Shown one piece after another: positions 23,662 to 32,580 of a stretch of DNA of 64,000 nucleotides. Each line of letters opens with the position of its first letter. Within the stretch, counting starts at the first letter, position 1. The notes under the pieces are model-generated. The model was given only the letters and a program-made list of their open reading frames with translations. It was not told the origin of the DNA and did not search any database. The position numbers and the translations under genes were made by a program. The stretch is taken from assembly GCA_900538555.1 (NCBI GenBank), contig UPYI01000005.1, positions 62,001 through 126,000 on the forward strand, in the 5' to 3' direction. The DNA comes from an uncultured Porphyromonadaceae bacterium (GTDB lineage Bacteria > Bacteroidota > Bacteroidia > Bacteroidales > Barnesiellaceae).

Positions 23662-26589
23662 TTATTTTGTTGCGTTAGCCTCTTTCAACGCTTGTTTTTT
23701 GAGACGGCGTTTCTGGATCGTGTATGCGATCGGCGTAGCGATGTAGAGCGTCGATGCCGTACCGATAATCACACCGAACAACATGGCGAACGTAAAGCTG
23801 CGGATCGTATCTGCACCGAGGATGAAGATACAGAGCAGTACAAGTGCCGTACTAACCGAAGTATTGATCGTACGGGGCAACGTGCTGTTCAACGCGTCGT
23901 TGATAACTTGGCTGCGTTCGCGTTTCGGATAGAGGTGCGTTACCTCGCGGATACGGTCGAATACCACCACGGTATCGTTCACGGAGTAACCGATTACGGT
24001 CAGGATTGCGGCGATAAACGATTGGTCGATTTCCATCGAGAACGGAAGGATTCCGTAGAGCAGCGAATAGAGTCCGATGATCGTGAACGACGAGAAGCAA
24101 ACCGAAGCCAGCGTACCGATACTGAACGAAATGTCGCGGAAGCGGAGCAGGATGTAGAGTGCCATGGCGATCAGCGAGAGACATACAGCCCAGTATGCAC
24201 CGGTCTTGATGTCGTCGGCGATGCTCGGACCTACTTTCTGGCGGCTCTGGATGTAGTTGTCGGTGAAGTCTTCGTAAGAAGTTCCGTTCAACAACGAGCT
24301 TACTCCGTCGTAGATCTTCGTTTCGATATCTTGGTCTACATCTTCCGATGCGTCGGCGATGCGGTAGTTGGTCGAAATACGTACTTGATCGTCGCTGGTA
24401 ATTGTGATTACCGAGAGGGAGCTGCCTTCGAATGCCGGAGCCAGCATGTCGTGAACCTGTACGGGATTTACCGGTTTGTCGAAACGGACGATGTAGTTAC
24501 GTCCACCGGAGAAGTCGATACCTTGATTCAGACCGCGGACGAAGAACGAAGCGATCATGATAGCGATGATGGTCAGGGCTACCGAGAAACCGACCTTGCG
24601 TTGTCCCAAGAAGTTGATATGGGTATTGGTCAGCAAGTTTTTCGAAATGCCTGTGGTGAAAGTCATGTTCTTGAACCAGCCTTTGTTCAGACCGCCTTCG
24701 AAAATCAGACGGGTGATGAAAATAGCGGTGAAGAACGACGTGATGATACCGATGATCAACGTAGTGGCGAAACCTTTGATAGGACCTGTTCCGTAGAGCA
24801 ACAGGATAACGCCGGTGATGACAGAGGTCAAGTTGGAGTCGAAGATCGCGGAGAACGCATTCTTGTAACCGTCGGTCAAAGCCGATTTCAGACCTTTACC
24901 CAAACGGAGTTCTTCTTTCGTACGTTCGAAGATCAGCACGTTGGCATCGACTGCCATACCGAGCGAGAGCACGATACCGGCGATACCCGACAGCGTAAGC
25001 ACGGCTTGCAGGGATGCAAGGATACCCATGGTGAAGAAGAAGTTGCAGAGTACGCCGAAGTTGGCTACCAGACCGGGAACTACACCGTACATGCAGATCA
25101 TGTAGATCATCAGCAATACCAATGCGACAACGAACGAGATCACACCGCTCTGGATGGCTTCTTGTCCGAGTGACGGACCGATGATGTCTTCTTGAACGAT
25201 GGTAACGGCTGCTGCCATTTTACCCGATTTCAATACGTTTGCCAAGTCTTTTGCCTCTTCGGGCGAGAATCCGCCGGTGATTTCGGAGCTACCGCCGGAG
25301 ATCACGCTACTTACATTCGGGAAAGAATATACTTGGTTGTCGAGAACGATAGCGATTGCGTTGCCGAGGTTGTCGCGGGTCAGTTTTTCCCATGTTTTGG
25401 CACCTTCGGCATTCATTCTCATATTTACGACCGATCCTTTCAGCTGGTCGAAATCGTCGTTGGCATCGGTTACGACATCACCACCCAGAGGTGCTTTGCC
25501 GCCTTTACCGGCTTTCAGGGCGATCAACTGATAGTAGGTATCTTTTTCGTCGATTGCTTTTACCGTCCAGCGGAGCAACAGGTCGCCGGGGAGAATATCG
25601 CGGGCGATTTTGCTGTTGAGCATGGCATTGACGGCAGCCGTATCGTTTTTGTGTACGATACCGATAGCGGGCGAGCCTGCATAGCTTTGCGTATAGTCCA
25701 TCAGCGAGAGCAGCGGATTCTGACGACGGATCGCTTCGTTCGATGCGCTGTTTTCGTCGGCTTTCAACTGGTCTTTCAGCGATGCGCCTTCTTTGGCTTC
25801 GGCAGCTTTGTTTTCTTCTTTACCGGAGTTTGCGGCAGCCAGTGCGCTGTTTACAGCTTGCAGCTTGCCGGCGAGTTGCTCCAATTTGTAAGTTTCCCAG
25901 AATTCGAGGTTCGCACTACCTTGCAAAAGTTTTTTCACACGTTCGCGGTCTTTGATACCCGGTAATTCCACGAGGATCAAACCGTCTTTTTCCAGTTTCT
26001 GGATGTTGGGGGCAACCACACCGAAACGGTCGATACGCGTACGGAGTACGTTGTACGAGTTGTCTACGGCGCTGTTCAGTTCTTCACGGAGTACGGAAAG
26101 GACTTCTTCGTTGGAGGTGCCGGGTTTGATTTTTTCTTTCAACTGGAATGTGCTGAATATGGCAGCCAGACGAACGTTCGGGTCGATCTTGCGGTATTCG
26201 TCGTAGAACGAACGCAGGAAGTCGTTGTTACCTGCTTGGTTGGCTTGTGCGGCGGCAATCGCTTTGTTGAAGTTGAGATCGGGGTTGTTATTTGCCAATG
26301 ATTTCAGAACGTCGGCAACGGAGATCTGCAACGTTACGTTCATACCGCCTTTCAGGTCGAGACCTAAGCCGATTTCCATTTCGCGGCATTGTTGGTAGGT
26401 GTAGTACCACCAGTACACTTTCTCGGTAGAGATAGAGTCGATGTATTGTTTGTACTTCACTTCATCGCCTTGTGCATACTCTTCCGCCTTGTTGTTGTAG
26501 ATCGAAGTTACAACAGAGAACGAAAGGTAAAACAAGCAGACCAAGGTCAGTAAAATCGCAATGACTCTGATAAATCCTTTGTTTTGCAT
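23662..26589 (-). CDS. secDF: Protein translocase subunit SecDF (fused)
   Basis: Inner-membrane RND-type subunit that uses the proton gradient to aid protein export after SecA. The 975-residue protein fuses SecD and SecF, as usual in Bacteroidota. The SecD half has an N-terminal membrane helix, the GLDLKGGMNVTLQ motif, a periplasmic P1 domain with a Bacteroidota-type Ala/Glu-rich insertion (about residues 240-290), then five more helices with LSLGMAVDANVLIFER. The SecF half shows GLNQGIDFSGGRNYIV and IGYSVNDTVVVFDRIRE with the conserved Asp-Arg. It is monocistronic with a good promoter at 26646-26678. Confidence 0.97.
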   Translation of the reverse strand: MQNKGFIRVIAILLTLVCLFYLSFSVVTSIYNNKAEEYAQGDEVKYKQYIDSISTEKVYWWYYTYQQCREMEIGLGLDLKGGMNVTLQISVADVLKSLANNNPDLNFNKAIAAAQANQAGNNDFLRSFYDEYRKIDPNVRLAAIFSTFQLKEKIKPGTSNEEVLSVLREELNSAVDNSYNVLRTRIDRFGVVAPNIQKLEKDGLILVELPGIKDRERVKKLLQGSANLEFWETYKLEQLAGKLQAVNSALAAANSGKEENKAAEAKEGASLKDQLKADENSASNEAIRRQNPLLSLMDYTQSYAGSPAIGIVHKNDTAAVNAMLNSKIARDILPGDLLLRWTVKAIDEKDTYYQLIALKAGKGGKAPLGGDVVTDANDDFDQLKGSVVNMRMNAEGAKTWEKLTRDNLGNAIAIVLDNQVYSFPNVSSVISGGSSEITGGFSPEEAKDLANVLKSGKMAAAVTIVQEDIIGPSLGQEAIQSGVISFVVALVLLMIYMICMYGVVPGLVANFGVLCNFFFTMGILASLQAVLTLSGIAGIVLSLGMAVDANVLIFERTKEELRLGKGLKSALTDGYKNAFSAIFDSNLTSVITGVILLLYGTGPIKGFATTLIIGIITSFFTAIFITRLIFEGGLNKGWFKNMTFTTGISKNLLTNTHINFLGQRKVGFSVALTIIAIMIASFFVRGLNQGIDFSGGRNYIVRFDKPVNPVQVHDMLAPAFEGSSLSVITITSDDQVRISTNYRIADASEDVDQDIETKIYDGVSSLLNGTSYEDFTDNYIQSRQKVGPSIADDIKTGAYWAVCLSLIAMALYILLRFRDISFSIGTLASVCFSSFTIIGLYSLLYGILPFSMEIDQSFIAAILTVIGYSVNDTVVVFDRIREVTHLYPKRERSQVINDALNSTLPRTINTSVSTALVLLCIFILGADTIRSFTFAMLFGVIIGTASTLYIATPIAYTIQKRRLKKQALKEANATK

Positions 26590-26645
26590 GTGAAAATTAC
26601 TTTATTATTTTGTTTTTAATTTGTTTGCAGATTTTTATCAAGGTG

Positions 26646-26678
26646 CAAAGATATATTTTTTTTTCAACCGAACGCAAA
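26646..26678 (-). promoter_or_regulatory. Promoter of secDF
   Basis: Minus-strand -33 TTTG (26675-26678) and -7 TATCTTTG (26646-26653) with a 21-nt spacer, about 57 nt upstream of the start codon. Confidence 0.6.
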
Positions 26679-26802
26679 ATATTCAATATTATTTGTTATG
26701 AGAGCCGTTTTCGCAGAGAGTTCCCGACGAATAAAGCGACAATGATTCTTTTTTTCTATCTTTACAGCCGTTTATCTGTTATGGATACAAGTTGGCAGGA
26801 AA

Positions 26803-28674
26803 ATGAGTAAGAATGGAAATATCGGATCGTCCCGGTGGATGAAGTGGGGCATGGCGGCAGTAGTGGCTGCCGGTGCTTATTCCTGTGCGAATATGTCCCG
26901 CCCGGGAGGCGGTCCGTACGATGAGAGACCGCCGGTGTTCGTGAAGAGTACGCCCGTGCCGAACGCGACCGGAGTGACGAAGAATAAGATCGAGATCGAG
27001 TTCGATGAACTGATCCAGTTGGAAAAGGTTTCGGAGAAAGTGATCGTTTCGCCGCCCCAGAAAAATATGGCGGAGATCACGGCTTCGGGACGCCGGGTGT
27101 TGATCACCCTGCGCGATACGCTGTTGCCCAATACGACTTATACGATCGACTTTTCCGATGCGATTGTCGATAATAACGAGAAGAATGCGATTCCCGGATT
27201 TTCGTATGCGTTCACTACCGGCGACCACATCGATTCGTTGCAGGTGTCGGGGCTGGTGCTGAATGCCGCCGATCTGGAACCGGTTACCGGTATGCTGGTC
27301 GGGCTGCATAGCCGGCTCGACGATTCGACGTTCCGTACGATGCCGTTGGAGCGCATTGCCACGACCGATGCCTACGGACGGTTCTCGATCAAGAACGTAT
27401 CGCCGGGCAGCTACCGTATCTATGCCCTGAAAGATATGAACCGCGATTTCCGTTTCGACAATGCGTCGGAAGATATTGCGTTTCTCGACGAGATCATCGT
27501 GCCGAGTGCCGAACCGCATCTGCACACCGACACGATCTGGGCTGACAGCGTCACGATCGATACGATCGTGACCCACAACCTCACCCGTTTCTTCCCGAAC
27601 GATATATTCCTGTCGGCGTTCAACGAAGATTTCAAGTCGCAGTATCTTTTGGAGAATACCCGTAGCGACCGCCGCCGTATCGCACTTACGTTCGCCGCTC
27701 CGGCTCAGGAGTTGCCCCGGTTGGAACCGCTGAACTTCGAGCAACCCGATTGGGCGGTAATCGAGCGTTCAGCTACGTTCGACACCTTGTCGTATTGGAT
27801 CAAGGATTCTCTGATCTATAAAATGGATACCTTGCTGTTTGCCGCGCATTACCTGCGTACCGATTCGGCACGACAACTCTCGCCTTATGTCGATACGTTG
27901 CGATTCATTGCCAAGCCCGAACGTCAGGAAAAGAAACGCCGGGTGAGAAAGAACGATACGACCGAGGTGAAAAAGACCGTGTTCGTGACGTTGAACGAAA
28001 AGATCCCGTCGGTACTGGATGTATATAGTCCCGTCGCTTTTTCGTTCGATGAGCCGATTGCCGCATACGACCGTTCGATGATCCGCCTCGAAGAGAAACA
28101 GGACACGTTGTGGATTCCCCTGCCGGAATCGCTTTACGGGCTCGTCGAGGATACTTTGACGTATCGTCACTTCACATTGAGCCACAAATGGACTCCCGAC
28201 GGTGCGTATCGTCTGTCGATCGACTCGACGGCTTTTACGGGGTTGTACGGGAACCATACCGACCGCTTCTCGAAAGAGTTCAAGATAAAACCGTTGTCGG
28301 CGTATGCCAATCTGTTTGTCGAGATACAGGGCGTGCAGGATTCGGCGTATGTCGAGCTGTTGAACAAGCAGGATGTACCGGTGCGCCGCGTCGCGCTGAA
28401 AGAGGGGGGTGCGGAGTTTATGTATCTGGCTCCCGATACCTATTATCTAAGGCTGTTTATCGACCGGAACGGAAACGGCGAGTACGATACCGGAAACTTT
28501 GCGGAACACCGGCAGCCCGAGGAGGTATTCTATTATCATCAGCCGTTGGCTCTGAAAGCAAACTGGGATGTGGAGCAGACGTGGAATATCTTCGAGAAAC
28601 CGGTGGATATGCAGAAACCGAATGCGATCAAAAAGAATAAGCCCAAGTTCACGACCACCCGCCGGCAACGGTAG
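26803..28674 (+). CDS. Ig-like domain lipoprotein (Big_5 type)
   Basis: A 623-residue predicted lipoprotein with a hydrophobic N-terminus ending AAGAYSCANM (cysteine 28; an alternative ATG at 26839 would shorten the N-terminus by 12 residues and give a more typical signal). Residues about 40-145 form a bacterial Ig-like domain of the SbsA/Big_5 type (PVPNATGVTKNKIEIEFDE ... LPNTTYTIDFSDAIVDNN). Then comes a carboxypeptidase-regulatory-like beta-sandwich (ATTDAYGRFSIKNVSPGSY), and a long C-terminal part with beta-rich repeats. Homologues are common single-copy envelope proteins in Bacteroidota, with no assigned role. A near-consensus -7 box TATCTTTA lies at 26757-26764. It is convergent with the glycosidase operon. 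Confidence 0.8.
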   Translation: MSKNGNIGSSRWMKWGMAAVVAAGAYSCANMSRPGGGPYDERPPVFVKSTPVPNATGVTKNKIEIEFDELIQLEKVSEKVIVSPPQKNMAEITASGRRVLITLRDTLLPNTTYTIDFSDAIVDNNEKNAIPGFSYAFTTGDHIDSLQVSGLVLNAADLEPVTGMLVGLHSRLDDSTFRTMPLERIATTDAYGRFSIKNVSPGSYRIYALKDMNRDFRFDNASEDIAFLDEIIVPSAEPHLHTDTIWADSVTIDTIVTHNLTRFFPNDIFLSAFNEDFKSQYLLENTRSDRRRIALTFAAPAQELPRLEPLNFEQPDWAVIERSATFDTLSYWIKDSLIYKMDTLLFAAHYLRTDSARQLSPYVDTLRFIAKPERQEKKRRVRKNDTTEVKKTVFVTLNEKIPSVLDVYSPVAFSFDEPIAAYDRSMIRLEEKQDTLWIPLPESLYGLVEDTLTYRHFTLSHKWTPDGAYRLSIDSTAFTGLYGNHTDRFSKEFKIKPLSAYANLFVEIQGVQDSAYVELLNKQDVPVRRVALKEGGAEFMYLAPDTYYLRLFIDRNGNGEYDTGNFAEHRQPEEVFYYHQPLALKANWDVEQTWNIFEKPVDMQKPNAIKKNKPKFTTTRRQR

Positions 28675-28686
28675 GTGCCTGTGATA

Positions 28687-28725
28687 CGAAAAATGGGTTG
28701 CATGTTCGATGCAACCCATTTTTCG
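28687..28725. terminator. Bidirectional terminator
   Basis: Perfect 17-bp inverted repeat, arms CGAAAAATGGGTTGCAT and its complement, loop GTTCG. The A/T ends give T-runs on both strands, fitting the convergent genes on either side. Confidence 0.85.
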
Positions 28726-28741
28726 TGTCCGGATATATCGG

Positions 28742-31429
28742 TTAAAGTCGGATCAGTTTCAGACAGTCGATATGGCAATCGTTTGCGTTTTCTTTTCCGT
28801 GCGACATGTTGTAGTCGTATCCTTTTCCCTCCGGATTGATCGAGAGGGCTACGGAGTGTCGTCCGGCTTTCAGCCCACGCACCACGATGTAGTTCGAGTC
28901 TATCCATTCGCCCCAGTTTCCGGTGGCTTCGAACAGGAATGTTCCCGTATCGTTGCCGTCTACCGCTACCGAGCGGATGGCGCACCATGTGCCGTGAGGT
29001 CCATGCCCGTTTGCTCCTCTTAATACGAGGGCATAGTCGCCGTCGGCAGGTACGGAGATGTCGAACCGTACATTGGCGGGATGTGCGAAGAGGTCGATGA
29101 CGAATCCGTTGCCCGAATATCCTTTATGTGTCCGGTTGAATGTTCCGGAATGCCGAGCCTGTTCCGCTTCGAATACCAGTTCGCGGTCGGAGAAGATCAC
29201 CGGATTCGACAGGTCGGATGCAAACCCGTGTTCATCGACTGCATATACGGAGTAGAAACCGTTGGCAGATCCTTTCAGATCGTAAGGGGGTGTCACTGCC
29301 CGGTCTTCTCCCGAAGTGCCGTGCAGGTAATAGGTTTCCCCTTCTGCCGCTTCCCAGTTCAGTACCGAGCCGTTCAGCGTCAATACCGGTTCTATCGGCG
29401 ACCAGCATTTGCCGGGACCTGCCTCCACGAGGCGGATATTCCCTTCGGCTTTTGCTTCGCCCATTTCTATTTCGATGCGATACCCCCCTTTGCTGTCGGC
29501 AGGCAGGATGTAGGGCAGCGATTGCGGTGTTCCGTTTACAGAGAGCGACCGTACCGTGTTCCCGTTTCCGCGCACCGTTATATCGATCACGGCGTTGCGA
29601 TAGCGGAATCCCGACAGGTTCAGTTGCCCGTTTATCATATCGGGCACTACGGGTGCGAACGTGACACCCTGTTCGGTCAGATTTATACCGAACAATACCC
29701 GGTAGACCATGCTGATGTAGGAGGATACCGACCACAACTGGCGGTCGGAGTTCAGGGCTGTGCCCCGGTCGTATCCCGTATCGTAGGTCATGTTCTCCTT
29801 ATGGGTGAGGAACAGGGCAGAAGCCCGGGTGAGTGATTTCATCATGTGTTCCACCGCCTGCATATTGCCTGCTCGGCAGGCTGCATACATATACGGGGTT
29901 TGCCATACGGGCCATACGCTCTTGTTGTGGTAGGCGAAATCGTCGGGTATCGAAGGATAGAGAACCGCCGCGCCGTAGGGATACAGCGGGAAATTCGCTA
30001 CCATGCGTTCGGTCTGTTTCTCGTTGGCTGCACCCAGCACCGCGCATAAGCCGTTAGCCATGACGCCTACCCGTTCGGAAGTTTTGTAGCCCGACGTTTC
30101 GGGATACAGGTAGCAGGTGTATATGCCTTGCTTTTCGTTCCAGAAATGGCGGTTTATCGCCTCTTTCAGATCGTTGTGGAAACGGGTCCAGTATGCTTTC
30201 TCTTCGGCGGGTTTGTCGAGCAGCCCCGCGCTCTTCGATAAAAATTCATACAGGAACAGGTGCAGGGCATTGGTGCCGCAGGAGTATGAACTGCCTATCG
30301 TCACGTTGGAGAACCAGTTGGGATAGGTATGTGTGCGCCAGTCCATCGAGCAGGTCTCGCCGCGGAACAGACCGATGTTACGGTCGAATGCCACGTGGAT
30401 ATCCTTTTGTGCCGTGTAGCTGAGGCTTTCGTATGCCCATTCGAGCCATTCGCGGTCGCCGGTGTAGAGGTAATATTCCCATGCGGCGATTGCCCAGACC
30501 ACCCGGTCGGTAGAGATGGGGTAAGAACCGCCGCTGCCGGTATCCTGCAATGCCTCGCGCGGGTTCGACAGTGTCTGTTTGCGAAGCGTTTTTCCCGAAA
30601 CTTCGGGCATGATCCACGCATAGCTGAACCAGATACTGTACACGGCGTCGCGGGTCCATGTGTCGGGCCAGAGCTTGCCGGCGCAGAATGTGCTGTCGCT
30701 GCTGCGTACATCCAGCTGCATCTCTTCGAGAGCCATGTTGTAGAGGGCTTCGATCAGCAGGTTGTTTTCGGTCGTGAATTTCGGAAACGCGGAGATCTCT
30801 TTCGACAATTGCCATGCGTTTTCACCGTGATAGTCGGAACGGATCTCGGTCGGCGAAACCGCATGGGCGGTACGGGTTCCGAGAAACGAAGCGTCGGTGA
30901 CGCTATTGGGCGTGAAACTGTACGGAAGACGGCTGCCTTCTTCTCTTACCCATGTCCAGTGCATGGCGAAGTCGGTATTCCGGTTGTCGGCATCTTCCAT
31001 TCGAAGCATACCCTCCCGTTCCGTCAGGTGCAACCGGTCGGATTCGGTGCGGTTCGACAGCGTGTACCAGCCGCAGTTGGTCTGGGTGACGAAATCGAAG
31101 TTGCCGTAATACCATTCGGCGGCTTGGGGCAAAGTCCGGTTTATGTCGGCGCAGACTACTTGTCCGTGTTCGATCAGCAGGTATTTTCCGCTGGCTTTGT
31201 TGCGGATATATACGTTGTCGCCTTGTGAGGCTTCGATCAGCCAGAGCGATTTGTCGCCTTGCTTCTCTGTGCTGAACTTGCATACGCCGTTGTCGTCGTA
31301 CAGGTATTCGCTTGTCGCCCGGTTCTGCAACGACCAGATAGAGCGGACGTTTTCCGCTTTCCGGCAGGAGAACAGCAGGGTTGCGGCGATCAGCAACAGC
31401 AGGATATGTTTCAAACGGAAGATATTCAT
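28742..31429 (-). CDS. Six-hairpin glycoside hydrolase lipoprotein with beta-trefoil-like and carbohydrate-binding ends
   Basis: An 895-residue surface-type lipoprotein: signal MNIFRLKHILLLLIAATLLFSC with cysteine 22. Residues ~25-155 have repeats of the kind W.L.n..sg.YL...g (SIWSLQNRATSEYLYDDNG, YIRNKASGKYLLIEHG), suggesting a beta-trefoil. Residues ~200-620 form an (alpha/alpha)6 catalytic domain with WPDTWTRDAVYS near 256 and STDRVVWAIAAWEYYLYTGD; a beta-sandwich follows (VTFAPVVPDMINGQLNLSGF), as in six-hairpin glycosidases. The last ~130 residues (FEAEQARHSGTFNR ... NDCHIDCLKLIRL) look like a CBM6/CBM35-type module. I cannot assign a GH family. It lies 12 nt after the FG-GAP gene and ends the susCD operon. 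Confidence 0.7.
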   Translation of the reverse strand: MNIFRLKHILLLLIAATLLFSCRKAENVRSIWSLQNRATSEYLYDDNGVCKFSTEKQGDKSLWLIEASQGDNVYIRNKASGKYLLIEHGQVVCADINRTLPQAAEWYYGNFDFVTQTNCGWYTLSNRTESDRLHLTEREGMLRMEDADNRNTDFAMHWTWVREEGSRLPYSFTPNSVTDASFLGTRTAHAVSPTEIRSDYHGENAWQLSKEISAFPKFTTENNLLIEALYNMALEEMQLDVRSSDSTFCAGKLWPDTWTRDAVYSIWFSYAWIMPEVSGKTLRKQTLSNPREALQDTGSGGSYPISTDRVVWAIAAWEYYLYTGDREWLEWAYESLSYTAQKDIHVAFDRNIGLFRGETCSMDWRTHTYPNWFSNVTIGSSYSCGTNALHLFLYEFLSKSAGLLDKPAEEKAYWTRFHNDLKEAINRHFWNEKQGIYTCYLYPETSGYKTSERVGVMANGLCAVLGAANEKQTERMVANFPLYPYGAAVLYPSIPDDFAYHNKSVWPVWQTPYMYAACRAGNMQAVEHMMKSLTRASALFLTHKENMTYDTGYDRGTALNSDRQLWSVSSYISMVYRVLFGINLTEQGVTFAPVVPDMINGQLNLSGFRYRNAVIDITVRGNGNTVRSLSVNGTPQSLPYILPADSKGGYRIEIEMGEAKAEGNIRLVEAGPGKCWSPIEPVLTLNGSVLNWEAAEGETYYLHGTSGEDRAVTPPYDLKGSANGFYSVYAVDEHGFASDLSNPVIFSDRELVFEAEQARHSGTFNRTHKGYSGNGFVIDLFAHPANVRFDISVPADGDYALVLRGANGHGPHGTWCAIRSVAVDGNDTGTFLFEATGNWGEWIDSNYIVVRGLKAGRHSVALSINPEGKGYDYNMSHGKENANDCHIDCLKLIRL

Positions 31430-31441
31430 ACGGGTGTTTTT

Positions 31442-32542
31442 TTATCGAACGATAAGTTTGCTTACAGTTGTTTTACCGGCGTGTTCCACGCATACGAAAT
31501 AGGTGCCTTTCGACCAGCCTGCGGTAGCTATGGCAACCGACGTATTGCCTGCGGCATATACGGTTTCTACCGATTGTCCCATGGCGTTGTAAACTTTCAC
31601 GGTTTTCAGTTCGTCGCCTTTTACGGTAAATGCGCTACCGTCTTTTACTAACGAAGGATAAACTTCGACTTGTTCGGCTTGTACGGCACCGATGCCCGAA
31701 CCGTTCGATTGTTTTACGGCGCATACGCAAGTCGGGTTGATTCCGGCAGGCATATCGATTGTTTTGTCGAAAGAACCTCTGCCGTTGTCGCCGCTGTATC
31801 CGTTGTTGGCGGTTTTGGTCGTTTGGTGCAGGTTGAAGCTCACTTCGCCGTCGCTTACCGAGCAGAGACCCATATCGTCGTATCCGTCACCGTCTACGTC
31901 GCACAATACCGGGATCTCATATTGTGTGCCGAAGTTCACCTCGATGTTCTTCATCGCGAAGTCGGGAGTCTTGTATTCGGTATCGGACGGAGTGAACGAG
32001 CATGCCCACGAACCTTTGTTGTAGCAGACTACATCGTCTTGTCCGTCGGCGTTCATGTCGCCAGCCAGCAGGATGTCCGTGTCGGCGATACCAAATTGCA
32101 GATTGACATCGGGAGCCATGGCTTGGAAGGTCATCAGCCACCACAATCCGAATTCGTTGTCGCGGCGGATCGCTACGTCGCCGATACCGTCGCCGTTAAA
32201 TTCTCCGGCGAGCGATTTGTCCCCGACCGACATACCGTAGATGATCGTCTGCGGGTCGATGAAGTTGTTGTTACCGTCGTTGTAGTAGAAAATCCAATTG
32301 ATGAGGTTGTCGTTCCGGTCTACTTCGCACAGGTCGAAATAACCGTCGTTGTTGGCATCGAATACGAATACCTGCGAAATGGCTTTGTCGGTGGTCTGTG
32401 TCGGCACGGAGAGATCTATTTTCCCGTCGAGGTTGAAATCGAATTTATATCCGTCGGCTTGCGACCAATATACCAATCCGTTCTGAGCGAACATGCTCAT
32501 AGCCAAGCATAAGGATGCGAATAAGAAGAAAATTTTTTTCAT
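31442..32542 (-). CDS. Secreted FG-GAP/VCBS propeller protein with type IX sorting domain
   Basis: A 366-residue secreted protein. The signal peptide is MKKIFFLFASLCLAMSMFAQ; I chose this ATG (32542) rather than one 51 nt upstream. Residues ~20-270 contain calcium-loop repeats of the FG-GAP type (FDANNDGYFDLCEVD, GEFNGDGIGDVAI, GDMNADGQDDVVCY, CDVDGDGYDDMGLC), predicted to form a beta-propeller. The last ~75 residues (VEVYPSLVKDG ... KTVKVYNAMGQSVE ... KGTYFVCVEHAGKTTVSKLIVR) are a type A sorting domain for the type IX system. The propeller aligns collinearly with the N-terminal part of the next gene's product. There is no catalytic domain; a glycan-binding role is an inference. Confidence 0.82.
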   Translation of the reverse strand: MKKIFFLFASLCLAMSMFAQNGLVYWSQADGYKFDFNLDGKIDLSVPTQTTDKAISQVFVFDANNDGYFDLCEVDRNDNLINWIFYYNDGNNNFIDPQTIIYGMSVGDKSLAGEFNGDGIGDVAIRRDNEFGLWWLMTFQAMAPDVNLQFGIADTDILLAGDMNADGQDDVVCYNKGSWACSFTPSDTEYKTPDFAMKNIEVNFGTQYEIPVLCDVDGDGYDDMGLCSVSDGEVSFNLHQTTKTANNGYSGDNGRGSFDKTIDMPAGINPTCVCAVKQSNGSGIGAVQAEQVEVYPSLVKDGSAFTVKGDELKTVKVYNAMGQSVETVYAAGNTSVAIATAGWSKGTYFVCVEHAGKTTVSKLIVR

Positions 32543-32580
32543 GGCAATCATTTTTTTGTTTGCGTTAATAATAATGTTGT

